Source: Nocardioides luteus
GTDB taxonomy: Bacteria > Actinomycetota > Actinomycetes > Propionibacteriales > Nocardioidaceae
Length of the DNA stretch: 64,000 nt
NCBI RefSeq assembly: GCF_000960475.2
Contig: NZ_JZDQ02000023.1
Coordinates: 38,656 to 102,655 of the forward strand
Direction of reading: 5' to 3'
Under the pieces are notes generated by a model, which saw nothing but the letters and a program-made list of their open reading frames with translations, searched no databases and was not told the DNA's origin. Both the position numbers and the translations under genes were made by a program. Below are positions 38,265 through 46,957 of the stretch, piece after piece (the stretch's first letter is position 1; each line of letters opens with the position of its first letter).

Positions 38265-39165
38265 CGGGCAGCTCCGGTGTCGGCAGCGCCTCCTCGGAGG
38301 CGCGCAGCACCGCCCGCAGCGCCGGGCTCCGGTCGTCCTGGCGCCAGGCGATCTGCTGGAACGTCGGGCGATCGCACTCGCTGATCCGGACCACCTCGAT
38401 GCCGGTCTGGACGACATTGGCGAGCGCGGTGTCGAGCGTGAAGGTGATGCCGACCCCGGCCGCGACCAGCGCGACCGCGGTCCAGCTGTCCGGCGCGGTC
38501 TGCACGATGTTCGGCACGAACCCGGCCTGGGAGGCCGTCTCGATGAAGGCGTCGCGCACGCTGGAGCCGGGGTCCGCCGGCAGCGCCACGAACGGCTCGT
38601 CGCGGCACTCCGCCATGCTGACCTCCTCGCGACCGGCGAGCCGGTGGCCGGCAGGCACGGCGAGCACGTAGTGCTCGACCGCGATCACCCGGTGGTCGAG
38701 GCCCTGCGGCTCGATCCGCCAGCGCGCGATGGCCAGGTCGAGGTCGCCGTCCTGCAGCGAGCGCAGCGCCTCGTAGTTGTAGGTGGTGCTCTGCAGCATC
38801 AGCTCGATCCCGGGATGCTGCTCGCGCACGACCCGGCCGAGCTGGCCGACCAGCACGTGGGAGGAGGGGCCGGCGAAGCCGATCCGGACCCGGCCGGTCT
38901 CGCCGCGACCCGCCGAGCGGACCGCCCGGCGCGCGGTGCGCATGCCCTCGAGCACCTCCTGCGCGGGACGCACCAGCGCCTCTCCCGCCGACGTCAGCCG
39001 CACGCTCCGGGTGGTGCGGTCGAAGAGCTGCGCGCCGAGGTCGCGCTCGAGCTGCTTGATGGTGCGGCTCAGCGGAGGCTGGGCGATGTGCAGCCGCTCG
39101 GCCGCCCGGCCGAAGTGCAGCTCCTCGGCGACGGCCAGGAAGGCCTCGAGATGGTGCAGATCCAT
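38257..39165 (-). CDS. LysR-family transcriptional regulator
   Basis: Regulator of 302 aa. The N-terminal helix-turn-helix is textbook: MDLHHLEAFLAVAEELHFGRAAERLHIAQPP (read in pieces) then LSRTIKQLERDLGAQLFDRTTRSVRLT. A periplasmic-binding-protein-like effector domain follows (about 90-295). It is divergent from the CaiB/acyl-CoA dehydrogenase/hydratase cassette and most likely activates it. The promoter contains two GGAACAA direct repeats 21 bp apart (39167 and 39188), a spacing of two helix turns. Confidence 0.92.
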   Translation of the reverse strand: MDLHHLEAFLAVAEELHFGRAAERLHIAQPPLSRTIKQLERDLGAQLFDRTTRSVRLTSAGEALVRPAQEVLEGMRTARRAVRSAGRGETGRVRIGFAGPSSHVLVGQLGRVVREQHPGIELMLQSTTYNYEALRSLQDGDLDLAIARWRIEPQGLDHRVIAVEHYVLAVPAGHRLAGREEVSMAECRDEPFVALPADPGSSVRDAFIETASQAGFVPNIVQTAPDSWTAVALVAAGVGITFTLDTALANVVQTGIEVVRISECDRPTFQQIAWRQDDRSPALRAVLRASEEALPTPELPVS

Positions 39166-39166
39166 A

Positions 39167-39194
39167 GGAACAACTCTTGCATCAGCGGGAACAA
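39167..39194. promoter_or_regulatory. Direct repeats in the LysR/CaiB divergent promoter
   Basis: GGAACAA at 39167-39173 and again at 39188-39194, exactly 21 bp apart, in the 72-bp region between the LysR start (39165, minus) and the CaiB-family start (39238, plus). This is the place and spacing expected for LysR binding, but the repeats do not show the classic T-N11-A palindrome. Confidence 0.4.
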
Positions 39195-39237
39195 TCATCC
39201 AAGGATTAGGTATTGGACGCGCATAAGAAGTCGCGAC

Positions 39238-40476
39238 ATGCTTTCTTCCATGACCACCGACACGGCCGACCTCCCGCTGGCGGGCATCACCGTGGTCGCC
39301 CTCGAGCAGGCCGTCGCGGCCCCGCTCGCCACCCGCCACCTCGCGGACCTCGGCGCCCGCGTGATCAAGCTGGAGCGGGTGGGCGAGGGTGACTTCGCCC
39401 GCAACTACGACCACGCGGTGAACGGCCTCGCCTCGCACTTCGTGTGGCTCAACCGCGGCAAGGAGTCGGTCGCGCTCGACCTCAAGTCGCCCGACGGCGC
39501 CGATCTCGCGCGCCGGCTGGTCGCCCGCGCCGACGTGTTCCTGCAGAACGCCGCACCCGGCGCCGCCGAGCGTCTCGGCCTCGGCGCCGAGGAGCTCGCG
39601 GCCCGCCACCCGCGGCTCGTCGTCGCCGGCATCTCCGGCTACGGCACCGGCGGCCCGCTGCGCGATCGCAAGGCCTACGACATGCTGATCCAGGCGGAGT
39701 CCGGCCTCATCTCGGTCACCGGCACCCCGGAGACGGCGACCAAGACCGGCGTCCCCAGCTCCGACATCGCCGCCGGCCTCTACACCAGCCAGGCGATCGT
39801 CGCGGCCCTGTTCCGCCGCGAGCGCACCGGCCGGGGCGGCATCGTCGACGTGTCGATGTTCGACGCGACCGTCGAGTGGCTCGGCCACCCCATGTACATG
39901 CAGATGTACGGAGGCCGCCAGATCCCCCGGATGGGGCTCAGCCACGCCTCGATCGCCCCCTACGACGCCTATCCGACCGCCGACGGGGAGATCCTGATCG
40001 GCGTCCAGAACGACCGTGGCTGGCGGGCGCTGGTCACCGACGTCTTCGGCCGGCCCGACCTCGCCGAGCATCCCCGGCTCGCGACGAACCTGCTGCGCGT
40101 CGCCAACCGCGAGGAGTGCGACGCGGTCGTCGCCGAGCACACCCGCGGCTTCACCACCGCCGACCTCGATGCCCGGCTCGCCGCGGCCGGTGTGCCGGCG
40201 GCGCAGATCAACGACATGTCCGGCCTCGTCGACCACCCGCAGCTCACCGGCCGCGACCGGTGGCGCGACGTCGACACCCCGGCCGGGCCGGTCCGCGGCG
40301 TACTGCCGCCGATGACGTTCCGCGACGTGGAGCTGCCGATGGGCGCGATCCCCGAGCTCGGCGCCCACACCGATGCGGTGCTCGCCGAGCTCGGCCTCGA
40401 CGCCGGCACCGTCGACCGGCTCGTTGCCGGCGGCGTGGTCGGCCGGCCCGGCGACGTACCCGTTCCCACTTCCTGA
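39238..40476 (+). CDS. CaiB/BaiF-family CoA-transferase
   Basis: Family III CoA-transferase of 412 aa. The start LPLAGITVVALEQAVAAPLATRHLADLGARVIKLE is read in pieces as the usual nucleotide-fold entry; the catalytic Asp lies in RKAYDMLIQAESGL, and GRGGIVDVSMFDATVEW is a family block. ATG at 39238 or 39250 are both possible. It leads a three-gene cassette (CoA-transferase, acyl-CoA dehydrogenase, enoyl-CoA hydratase) that parallels CaiB-CaiA-CaiD of carnitine metabolism, but many acid-degrading cassettes have the same make-up. It is clearly different from the Mct-like protein at 32.8-34.1 kb. Confidence 0.9.
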   Translation: MLSSMTTDTADLPLAGITVVALEQAVAAPLATRHLADLGARVIKLERVGEGDFARNYDHAVNGLASHFVWLNRGKESVALDLKSPDGADLARRLVARADVFLQNAAPGAAERLGLGAEELAARHPRLVVAGISGYGTGGPLRDRKAYDMLIQAESGLISVTGTPETATKTGVPSSDIAAGLYTSQAIVAALFRRERTGRGGIVDVSMFDATVEWLGHPMYMQMYGGRQIPRMGLSHASIAPYDAYPTADGEILIGVQNDRGWRALVTDVFGRPDLAEHPRLATNLLRVANREECDAVVAEHTRGFTTADLDARLAAAGVPAAQINDMSGLVDHPQLTGRDRWRDVDTPAGPVRGVLPPMTFRDVELPMGAIPELGAHTDAVLAELGLDAGTVDRLVAGGVVGRPGDVPVPTS

Positions 40477-40495
40477 TCCGCACGAAGGAGCATCC

Positions 40496-41644
40496 ATGGA
40501 GCCCGACGAGTTCGCCTCGATCCTCGACGCCGTCCGCGCGTTCGTCCGCAAGGAGGTCGTCACGGCCGAGGACGAGATCGAGGAGACCGACCAGATCCCC
40601 GACCGGCTCCGGCAGCAGGCCGCGGCCATGGGGCTGTTCGGCTACGCCATCCCCGAGGAGTACGGCGGTCTCGGCTTCACCATGTCCGAGGAGGTCCGGT
40701 TGGCGATGGAGCTCGGCTGGACCACGCCGTCGTTCCGCTCGATGTTCGGCACCAACAACGGGATCGCCGGCCAGGTGCTGGTCAACTGCGGCACCGAGCG
40801 GCAGAAGCAGCAGTATCTGCCCGGGCTGGCCAGCGGCGAGCTGGTCGCCTCGTTCGCGCTCACCGAGCCGGAGGCCGGCTCCGACCCGAGCGGCCTGCGC
40901 ACGCGCGCGGTGCGGGAGGGCGATGCGTACGTCATCGACGGGCAGAAGCGCTTCATCACCAACGCGATCTGGGCCGACCTGCTCATGGTCTTCGCCCGCA
41001 CCGGCGACCTCGCCGAGGGCGCGAGGAACATCTCGGTGTTCGTGGTGCCGACCGACACCCCGGGCGTGACGATCGGCCCGCGCGACCACAAGATGGGCCA
41101 GCGCGGCGCGGTGACCTCGGAGATCTTCTTCGACGGTGTCCGGGTGCCCGCCGAGAACCTGGTCGGCGAGGTCGAGGGCGAGGGCTTCTCCGCGGCGATG
41201 CGGTCGCTGGCCAAGGGTCGGCTGCACATCGCCGCCCTGACCGTCGGGCTGGCCGACCGGCTGATCGAGGAGAGCCTGCGCCACGCCACGACCAACAGCC
41301 AGGGCGGCCAGAAGCTGGCGGAGTTCCAGCTGATCCAGGCGATGCTCGCCGAGAGCCGGACCGAGGCATACGCCGGCCGGGCGATGGTGCTCGAGGCCGC
41401 CCGCAGCTGGGACGACGGCAGCGACCGGCGTACCGCGCCGTCGCTCTGCAAGCTGTTCTGCACCGAGGCGGTCGACCGGATCGCCGACCGCGCGGTCCAG
41501 ATCCACGGCGGCCTCGGCTACATGCGCGAGGTGCCCGTCGAGCGGTTCTACCGCGACGCGCGGCTGTTCCGGCTCTACGAGGGCACCAGCGAGGTCCAGA
41601 AGCTGATCATCGCCAAGCAGATGGTCAAGGAGTTCCAGGGATGA
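40496..41644 (+). CDS. Acyl-CoA dehydrogenase
   Basis: Flavoprotein of 382 aa. Family blocks are FALTEPEAGSDPSGLRT, KRFITNAIWADLLMVFAR, and QIHGGLGYMREVPVERFYRDARLFRLYEGTSEVQ (read in pieces) with the catalytic Glu in RLYEGTSE. GAAGGAG precedes ATG 40496 by 6 nt. It follows the CoA-transferase gene by 19 nt and overlaps the hydratase gene (ATGA). Substrate chain length is not evident. Confidence 0.93.
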   Translation: MEPDEFASILDAVRAFVRKEVVTAEDEIEETDQIPDRLRQQAAAMGLFGYAIPEEYGGLGFTMSEEVRLAMELGWTTPSFRSMFGTNNGIAGQVLVNCGTERQKQQYLPGLASGELVASFALTEPEAGSDPSGLRTRAVREGDAYVIDGQKRFITNAIWADLLMVFARTGDLAEGARNISVFVVPTDTPGVTIGPRDHKMGQRGAVTSEIFFDGVRVPAENLVGEVEGEGFSAAMRSLAKGRLHIAALTVGLADRLIEESLRHATTNSQGGQKLAEFQLIQAMLAESRTEAYAGRAMVLEAARSWDDGSDRRTAPSLCKLFCTEAVDRIADRAVQIHGGLGYMREVPVERFYRDARLFRLYEGTSEVQKLIIAKQMVKEFQG

Positions 41645-42426
41645 GCGACGGACCGCGCGCCAGGGCGGTCCGGGTCGAGGACCGTGGCCACGTCCGGATC
41701 CTCACCCTCGACCGGCCCGAGCGTCGCAACGCGCTCGACCTGGCCGACCGGCTGGACCTGCTCGCCGCGCTCCGGGCCGCCGAGGTGGAGGCGGAGGTGC
41801 GTGCCGTCGTGCTGACCGGCGCGGGGCCGGTGTTCTCGGCCGGCGGCGACATCCGCTCGATGTCGCAGGACCGCGACGTCGCCCGGCAGCGGCTCGACGT
41901 CGTCAACGCCGTCGTACGTCAGCTGGTCACCGGCGACCTGCCGGTCGTGGCCGCGGTCGAGGGCGGCGCCTACGGCCTCGGCCTCGCCCTGGCCGCCGCG
42001 TGCGACCTGGTCGTCGCCGGCCGCTCGGCGACCTTCTCGACCTCCTTCGCGAAGATCGGGCTCGGCCCCGACACCGGCCTGGCCTACACCCTCCCGCGAC
42101 GTGTCGGGCAGGGGCGGGCGCGCGAGCTGCTGCTGACCGTACGCACCTTCGACGCCACCGAGGCCAAGCGGATCGGCGCGGTCGAGACGGTGGTCGACGA
42201 CGGTGCGGCCCTCGACCACGCGGCCGAGCTGGCCGCCCGGCTGGCCGAGCTGTCGGCGCCGATGGTGGCGGGCACCCGGCGCATCCTCACCCAGGCCGAC
42301 CAGAGCCTCGACGGCGTACTCGGGGCCGAGGCCGACCTGCAGGTCGAGCTGCTCGCCGGCAGGCAGTTCGCCGAGGGCCGGTCGGCGTTCCTGGAGCGCA
42401 GACGGCCCGACTTCGTCGGCGCCTGA
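41641..42426 (+). CDS. Enoyl-CoA hydratase/isomerase family protein
   Basis: Crotonase-fold protein of 261 aa. The CoA-binding and oxyanion-hole stretches are VLTGAGPVFSAGGDIRSMS (about 56-74) and AAVEGGAYGLGLALAAACDLV (about 101-121). The usual catalytic Glu pair of classical hydratases is not clearly present: one position reads KIGLGPDTG, with Asp instead of Glu. The exact reaction is therefore open. It overlaps the dehydrogenase gene by 4 bp and ends the cassette before a hairpin terminator. Confidence 0.9.
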   Translation: MSDGPRARAVRVEDRGHVRILTLDRPERRNALDLADRLDLLAALRAAEVEAEVRAVVLTGAGPVFSAGGDIRSMSQDRDVARQRLDVVNAVVRQLVTGDLPVVAAVEGGAYGLGLALAAACDLVVAGRSATFSTSFAKIGLGPDTGLAYTLPRRVGQGRARELLLTVRTFDATEAKRIGAVETVVDDGAALDHAAELAARLAELSAPMVAGTRRILTQADQSLDGVLGAEADLQVELLAGRQFAEGRSAFLERRRPDFVGA

Positions 42427-42427
42427 C

Positions 42428-42453
42428 ATCGGCCGGTTGTCCAACCGGCCGAT
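42428..42453 (+). terminator. Perfect 11-bp hairpin terminator
   Basis: ATCGGCCGGTT (42428-42438), loop GTCC, AACCGGCCGAT (42443-42453), starting directly after the hydratase stop (42426). It marks the end of the CoA-transferase/dehydrogenase/hydratase cassette. Confidence 0.8.
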
Positions 42454-42471
42454 CCGCGCAAGGCTTCAGGC

Positions 42472-43791
42472 ATGACGTCGCCGCTGGTCCGGGTCCACTC
42501 GCTGACGACACGCGTCGAGGCGCCGCTCGAAGAGGTCTTCGAGTGGCACCGGCGCCCTGGGGCGATCCACCGGCTGATGCCGCCGTGGATGCCGGGGGAG
42601 GTGCGGGTGGAGGCGACCGACCTGGCCGCGGGCACCGCGGTGATCTCGCTCGGCCGCGGTGTGGACTGGGTGGCCCGCCACGACCCCGACGCCTACGACC
42701 CGCCGCTGCTGTTCACCGACCGGCTCGCCTCGCTGCGCCCGCTGTCGTGGACCCATCGGCACGAGTTCGCCTCCTCCGGCGACGCCACGCTGGTCACCGA
42801 CCGGATCGAGACCAATGTGCTCGGGAAGATGGTCGACCGGATGCTCGGCTACCGCCACGCGCAGCTGACCGCCGATCTGGCCGCCCACCACAGGACGTAC
42901 GTAGCGGGCAAGAGCCTCACCATCGCGGTCACCGGCTCCCACGGAACCGTCGGGCAAGCCCTGGTCCCGTTCCTCACCACCGGCGGGCACCGGGTGATCA
43001 GGCTGGTCCGGCACACGCCGGCGGGGGAGGACGAACGTCGCTGGGACCCGTCGGCGCCTGCGGCCGATCTCCTCGACGGCGTCGACGCGGTCGTCCACCT
43101 CGCGGGCGCGTCCATCGCCGGCCGCTTCACCGAGGCGCACAAGGCGGCCATCCGCGACTCGCGGATCGAGCCGACGCGACGGCTCGCCGAGGCGGCGGCA
43201 CGCAGTGGCGTACCCACCTTCGTCAGCGCCTCCGCGATCGGCATCTACGGTGCCGACCGGGGCGACGAGGTCCTCACCGAGGCCTCGGCGCGTGGCGCCG
43301 GATTCCTCGCTGACGTGGTCGCCGAGTGGGAGGCGGCGAGCCGGGTGGAGGGGCCACGGGTGGTCCAGGTGCGCACCGGGATCGTGCAGACGCCCGCCGG
43401 GGGTGCCCTGCGGCTGCAGCGTCCGCTCTTCGCGGCCGGCCTGGGCGGCCGGCTGGGCAGCGGCCGGCAGTGGCTGAGCTGGATCGGGATCGACGACCTC
43501 GTCGACATCTACCACCGCGCGATCCTCGACGAGACCCTGGAGGGTCCGGTCGATGCGGTCGCCCCCGAACCCGTCACCGGCAAGGTCTACGCGCAGACCC
43601 TCGCGCACGTGCTCCGCCGCCCCGCACTGCTGCCGACGCCGGCCCTCGGCCCGCAGCTCCTGCTCGGCAAGGAGGGCGCCGAGGAGATGGCGCTGGCGAG
43701 CCAGCGGGTCGACCCGGCCGCTCTCGGGATGGACCACGAGTTCCGTCACCCCACGCTCGAGGCGGCGCTGCGTCACGTGCTCGGGCGGTGA
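42472..43791 (+). CDS. TIGR01777-family epimerase-like protein with N-terminal SRPBCC domain
   Basis: Two-domain protein of 439 aa. Residues about 1-145 look like an SRPBCC (START-like) domain (RVEAPLEEVFEWHRRPGAIHRLMPPW in pieces). Residues about 150-435 form the NAD(P)-binding SDR39U1/YfcH-type domain: VTGSHGTVGQAL, VVHLAGASIAGRFTEAHKAAI and DSRIEPTRRLAEA, then FVSASAIGIYG and a C-terminal DUF1731-like end (VTPLEA-like HPTLEAALRHVL). The fused form is common in actinobacteria; its function is not established. Confidence 0.9.
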   Translation: MTSPLVRVHSLTTRVEAPLEEVFEWHRRPGAIHRLMPPWMPGEVRVEATDLAAGTAVISLGRGVDWVARHDPDAYDPPLLFTDRLASLRPLSWTHRHEFASSGDATLVTDRIETNVLGKMVDRMLGYRHAQLTADLAAHHRTYVAGKSLTIAVTGSHGTVGQALVPFLTTGGHRVIRLVRHTPAGEDERRWDPSAPAADLLDGVDAVVHLAGASIAGRFTEAHKAAIRDSRIEPTRRLAEAAARSGVPTFVSASAIGIYGADRGDEVLTEASARGAGFLADVVAEWEAASRVEGPRVVQVRTGIVQTPAGGALRLQRPLFAAGLGGRLGSGRQWLSWIGIDDLVDIYHRAILDETLEGPVDAVAPEPVTGKVYAQTLAHVLRRPALLPTPALGPQLLLGKEGAEEMALASQRVDPAALGMDHEFRHPTLEAALRHVLGR

Positions 43792-43818
43792 GCGGGGCAT
43801 TGCCCGTGCTGTGGCGGC

Positions 43819-44763
43819 TCAGGACGTGGGCAACACGGTCCGGGTGAGGCGCTCGGAGACCTCCCACATCCGCACGGCGTCCTCGGCGCTGACCAGCGGC
43901 CGGTAGAGCGCCTGCTCCGCGGGCGCGCCGCCGAGGTGTCCGGGGCCGCTGGGGCCGTACATCCGGCCGCCGGCGGCCTCGGGTGACGTCGCGGCCAGCA
44001 GCGCGGGGAGGGCGGCGGTCTCGGGGGTGCCGAGGAGGATGCCACGTGCCGAGAGCCAGCGGATCATGCGTACGGAGAAGGTGTCGGTCGTACGTCCGAT
44101 CTCGGGCCGTGCGGCCAGCAGGCTGGTCGGGGCGACGCCGGGGTGGGAGAGGTTGCTGGTGATGCCCCAGCCATGGGCACGGCTGCGCCGGTCCAGCTCC
44201 AGGCCGAAGAGTCCGACGGCGATCTTGGACTGGCTGTAGGCCCTCGAGCCCTGGTAGCCCTGCTCCCAGTTCGGGTCCTCCCAGTTGATCGCGCCGCGCG
44301 TCGCGGCGATGCTGACCTGGGACGTCACCCGGGCCCGACCGGCGCGCAGCAGCGGCAGGATCCCGGCGACGAGGGCGAAGTGTCCGAGGTGGTTGGTGCC
44401 GAGCTGCAGCTCGAACCCGTCGGCGGTCGTCTGCCGCTCCGGCGGGGTCATCACACCGGCGTTGTTGATCATGATGTGGATGGGCTGGTCCTCCCCGAGC
44501 AGCGTCTCGGAGAGCGCCGCCACCGACGTGAGCGAGGACAGGTCGAGGTCGCGCAGCGAGACCGTCGCGTCCGGGGCCTGGCGCCGGATCGTGGCCAGCG
44601 CCTGCTCGCCCTTGGCGGGGTTGCGTACGGGCATCACGACCTCGGCCCCGGCCGCCGCCAGCCGGGCGGCCATGACCAGCCCCATGCCGTCGCTGGCCCC
44701 GGTCACCAGGGCTCGTTTGCCGGACAGGTCCGGGATCGTGATGTCGATGGTTCGGCGTGGCAT
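43819..44763 (-). CDS. SDR-family oxidoreductase (retinol/WW-domain oxidoreductase-like)
   Basis: Short-chain dehydrogenase of 314 aa, with [19 protein letters not shown] near residue 20, NNAGVMTPP near 98 and the catalytic [15 protein letters not shown] block near 180. The longer C-terminal half is typical of the light-dependent-protochlorophyllide/retinol dehydrogenase-like SDRs. ATG at 44763 has GAGGAG 7 nt upstream; a TTG at 44781 would extend it by six residues. Convergent with the TIGR01777 gene, stop to stop in 27 bp. Substrate unknown. Confidence 0.9.
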   Translation of the reverse strand: MPRRTIDITIPDLSGKRALVTGASDGMGLVMAARLAAAGAEVVMPVRNPAKGEQALATIRRQAPDATVSLRDLDLSSLTSVAALSETLLGEDQPIHIMINNAGVMTPPERQTTADGFELQLGTNHLGHFALVAGILPLLRAGRARVTSQVSIAATRGAINWEDPNWEQGYQGSRAYSQSKIAVGLFGLELDRRSRAHGWGITSNLSHPGVAPTSLLAARPEIGRTTDTFSVRMIRWLSARGILLGTPETAALPALLAATSPEAAGGRMYGPSGPGHLGGAPAEQALYRPLVSAEDAVRMWEVSERLTRTVLPTS

Positions 44764-44896
44764 CGGTCTGCTCCTCGTCAAGGGCTGCTGGGGTCGGATC
44801 CATCCTCGATCGCGCTTCGGCTGCTATCCAGGGTCTGTCGATCCCAGCCTCCGCGGCTCGCGCATGTGGCCGGCGCCGGGCGGGTACGTCGACACG

Positions 44897-45532
44897 GTGA
44901 GCACACGGGAGCGCGACGTGATGCGGCGGCTGCTGGACGCCGGCGGCACGACGTACGCCGAGGAGGCCGGCATCCGTCTCCGGGACAAGCCGTCGCCGCT
45001 CTACCGGCTGCTCGTCCTGGCGATGCTCTCCTCGACCCGGATCTCGGCCGACATCGCGGTCGCGGCGGCCAGGGAGCTCTCGTCCGCCGGGTGGCGGACG
45101 CCGCAACGGCTGCTCGACTCGACCTGGCAGCAGCGCGTGGACGCCCTCGGCCGGGCGCACTACCGCCGCTACGACGAGAGCACCGCGACCAAGCTCGAGG
45201 AGCAGGCGCAGTGGCTGCTGGAGAACCACCGCGGCGACCTGCGCCGGCTCCGTCCGACGTCGCACGACGGGGCCGACGCGCTGATCGACGCGCTCACCGA
45301 GTCGCCCCGCATCGGCCCGGTGGGCGCTCGGATCTTCTGCCGCGAGGTGCAGGACGTGTGGCCCGCGCTGTCGCCCTTCCTCGACGGTCCACTCCTCGAG
45401 AAGGCCCGTGACCTCGGCCTGCCCGGGGACCCTGACGAGCTCGCCTCGCTGGTCCCCGATGGACGGTGCGCCCCGCTCGCGGCAGCGCTCACCCGGGCGC
45501 GTCACGGGCTCCCCGGACTCGAGGAGAGGTGA
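44897..45532 (+). CDS. HhH-GPD/endonuclease III-like protein without catalytic signatures
   Basis: A 211-aa protein resembling the helical fold of endonuclease III: LYRLLVLAMLSSTRISADIAVAAARELS matches the start of the six-helix domain (read in pieces), and RIGPVGARIF occupies the helix-hairpin-helix position. The Lys expected in the hairpin (GVGRKTA in EndoIII) and the nearby catalytic Asp (VDTH) are absent, and the four-cysteine 4Fe-4S cluster is missing. It may bind DNA without glycosylase activity or use another mechanism. GTG at 44897 or ATG at 44864 could be the start. No operon partner. Confidence 0.75.
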   Translation: MSTRERDVMRRLLDAGGTTYAEEAGIRLRDKPSPLYRLLVLAMLSSTRISADIAVAAARELSSAGWRTPQRLLDSTWQQRVDALGRAHYRRYDESTATKLEEQAQWLLENHRGDLRRLRPTSHDGADALIDALTESPRIGPVGARIFCREVQDVWPALSPFLDGPLLEKARDLGLPGDPDELASLVPDGRCAPLAAALTRARHGLPGLEER

Positions 45533-45575
45533 GGTCATTCCGCCGGCTCGCGGTGTTCCCGCTTAGGATCACCGC

Positions 45576-46592
45576 ATGGTTCGCGGGGAGTCGAAGAACG
45601 CGCCGAGCATGGCGGACGTGGCGGCCCGGGCAGGGGTGTCGCATCAGACCGTGTCCCGGGTGGTCAACGGCTCCGACGCCGTACGCGGCGACACCCGCGA
45701 CCGGGTGCTCGCGGCGATCGAGGAGCTGGGCTACCGCCGCAACAAGTCGGCACGTGCGCTGGTGACGCGGCGGTCCGGACGCCTGGGGCTTCTCTACACC
45801 CAGCCGCACCTCTACGGGCCGGGCACGCTGGCCGCCTCGGTGCACCAGGCCGGTCAGAAGGCCGGCTACGACGTCATCCTGAGCCCGGTGCCGCACCTGG
45901 AGGCGACCTCGGCGGAGCGGGCGATCGAGGCGCTCCTCGACGACGCCGTCGAGGCCGTCCTCCTCGGCGTCTCGCACCAGTCGTTCGAGGACCTGGTCGC
46001 CCAGCTCGCAGCCACGGTCGAGGTCGTGATGATCCACAGTGACCCGCCGCCCGGGGTGCGCTCGGTCGGGATCGACCAGCACGCCGGGGCCGTGCTGGCC
46101 ACGCAGTACCTGCTGGACCTCGGCCACCGCACCATCGCCCACGTGGCCGGCCCGGTCGGCTGGATCGACGCCCGCCAGCGCCGGGAGGGATGGCTGGCCG
46201 CGCTTCGCGACAGCGACGTGGAGCCGGGGCCCGAGATCTTCGGTGACTGGTCGAGCAGGAGCGGCTACGAGGCCGGGGCCGAGATCGCGCGCGACCCGTC
46301 GGTCACCGCGGTCTTCGCCGCCAACGACTCGATGGCCCTCGGCGTGATCCGGGCCCTCCACGAGGCCGGTCGCCGTGTCCCTCAGGACGTGAGCGTCGTC
46401 GGCTTCGACGACGTCCCCGACGCCGCCTACCTCTGGCCGCCCCTCACCACCGTCCGGCAGGACTTCGCCTCGCTCGGTGAGCTCGCCGTCGAGGTTGCCA
46501 CCAAGGCCATCGCCGACGGCACCGTCGAGACGCCCCCTCTCCTCGCGCCCGAGCTCGTCGTCCGCGCCTCCGCCGCCCACAAGCCCAGCTGA
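45576..46592 (+). CDS. LacI-family regulator (likely arabinose-operon regulator)
   Basis: Regulator of 338 aa. The helix-turn-helix reads MADVAARAGVSHQTVSRVVNG, followed by the hinge (ALVTRRSGRLGLLY) and a periplasmic-binding-protein-like sugar domain ending VGFDDVPDAAYLWPPLTTVRQ (about 275-295). It lies upstream of araB-araD-araA on the same strand, separated by the 425-bp repeat-rich gap. A LacI-type palindrome (46958-46973) just before araB fits its control of that operon. The effector is probably arabinose or a derivative (inference). Confidence 0.9.
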   Translation: MVRGESKNAPSMADVAARAGVSHQTVSRVVNGSDAVRGDTRDRVLAAIEELGYRRNKSARALVTRRSGRLGLLYTQPHLYGPGTLAASVHQAGQKAGYDVILSPVPHLEATSAERAIEALLDDAVEAVLLGVSHQSFEDLVAQLAATVEVVMIHSDPPPGVRSVGIDQHAGAVLATQYLLDLGHRTIAHVAGPVGWIDARQRREGWLAALRDSDVEPGPEIFGDWSSRSGYEAGAEIARDPSVTAVFAANDSMALGVIRALHEAGRRVPQDVSVVGFDDVPDAAYLWPPLTTVRQDFASLGELAVEVATKAIADGTVETPPLLAPELVVRASAAHKPS

Positions 46593-46618
46593 CCGTCGCC
46601 CGCCGAGACGGCACGTAC

Positions 46619-46765
46619 GTCGGCCGAGACGTCGCTTAGGTCGGCCGAGCTGTCACCTCGGTCGTGCGAGCCGTCACCTCGGTCGGCCGAGACGTCACCC
46701 CGGTCGGCCGAGACGTCGCTTAGGTCGTGCGAGACGTCGCTTAGGTCGGCCGAGTTGGCACTGCG
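46619..46765. repeat. Left array: seven contiguous 21-bp tandem repeats
   Basis: Seven units of exactly 21 bp, each starting GTCGGCCGAGACGTC or a close variant (GTCGTGCGAG occurs twice), with ends such as GCTTAG or ACCTCG. There is no spacer between units, so it is not a CRISPR. A degenerate further unit precedes it (about 46595-46618). The last unit becomes the left arm of a hairpin (46751-46776). No known role. Confidence 0.9.
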
Positions 46766-46776
46766 GTGCCAACTCG
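46751..46776. repeat. Perfect hairpin at the centre of the two arrays
   Basis: CGAGTTGGCAC (46751-46761), loop TGCG, GTGCCAACTCG (46766-46776). It sits exactly where the orientation of the 21-bp units flips. It could act as a terminator of the LacI gene, though it is 159 bp past that stop. Confidence 0.85.
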
Positions 46777-46917
46777 CCCGACGGGAGTGACGCTTCGCCC
46801 GACGGGAGTGACGCTTCGCCGACGGGAGTGACGCTTCGCCGACGGGAGTGACGCTTCGCCCGACGGGGCTGACGCTTCGCCCGACGGGGCTGACGCTTCG
46901 CCCGACGGGAGTCTCGA
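46777..46917. repeat. Right array: six to seven 20-21-bp repeats in inverted orientation
   Basis: Units run CCCGACGGGAGTGACG plus CTTCG, at 46777, 46798, 46819, 46839, 46859 and 46880, with a partial one at 46901. Two are 20 bp (one C fewer), and two have GGGGCTGACG. The reverse complement of this unit aligns with the left unit at about 18 of 21 positions with one gap, so the two arrays form an imperfect inverted repeat. Confidence 0.88.
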
Positions 46918-46957
46918 AAGAGCTCTGTGGGGAACCCAGCAGTAACCTGCCCGCAAT

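Noticed and set aside
43792..43818. Terminator between the convergent TIGR01777 and SDR genes
   Set aside because: Only 27 bp lie between the stops, and I see no convincing stem.
46619..46917. Possible CRISPR array
   Set aside because: The units are contiguous, 20-21 bp, with no unique spacers, and the two halves are in opposite orientation. No cas genes are nearby.
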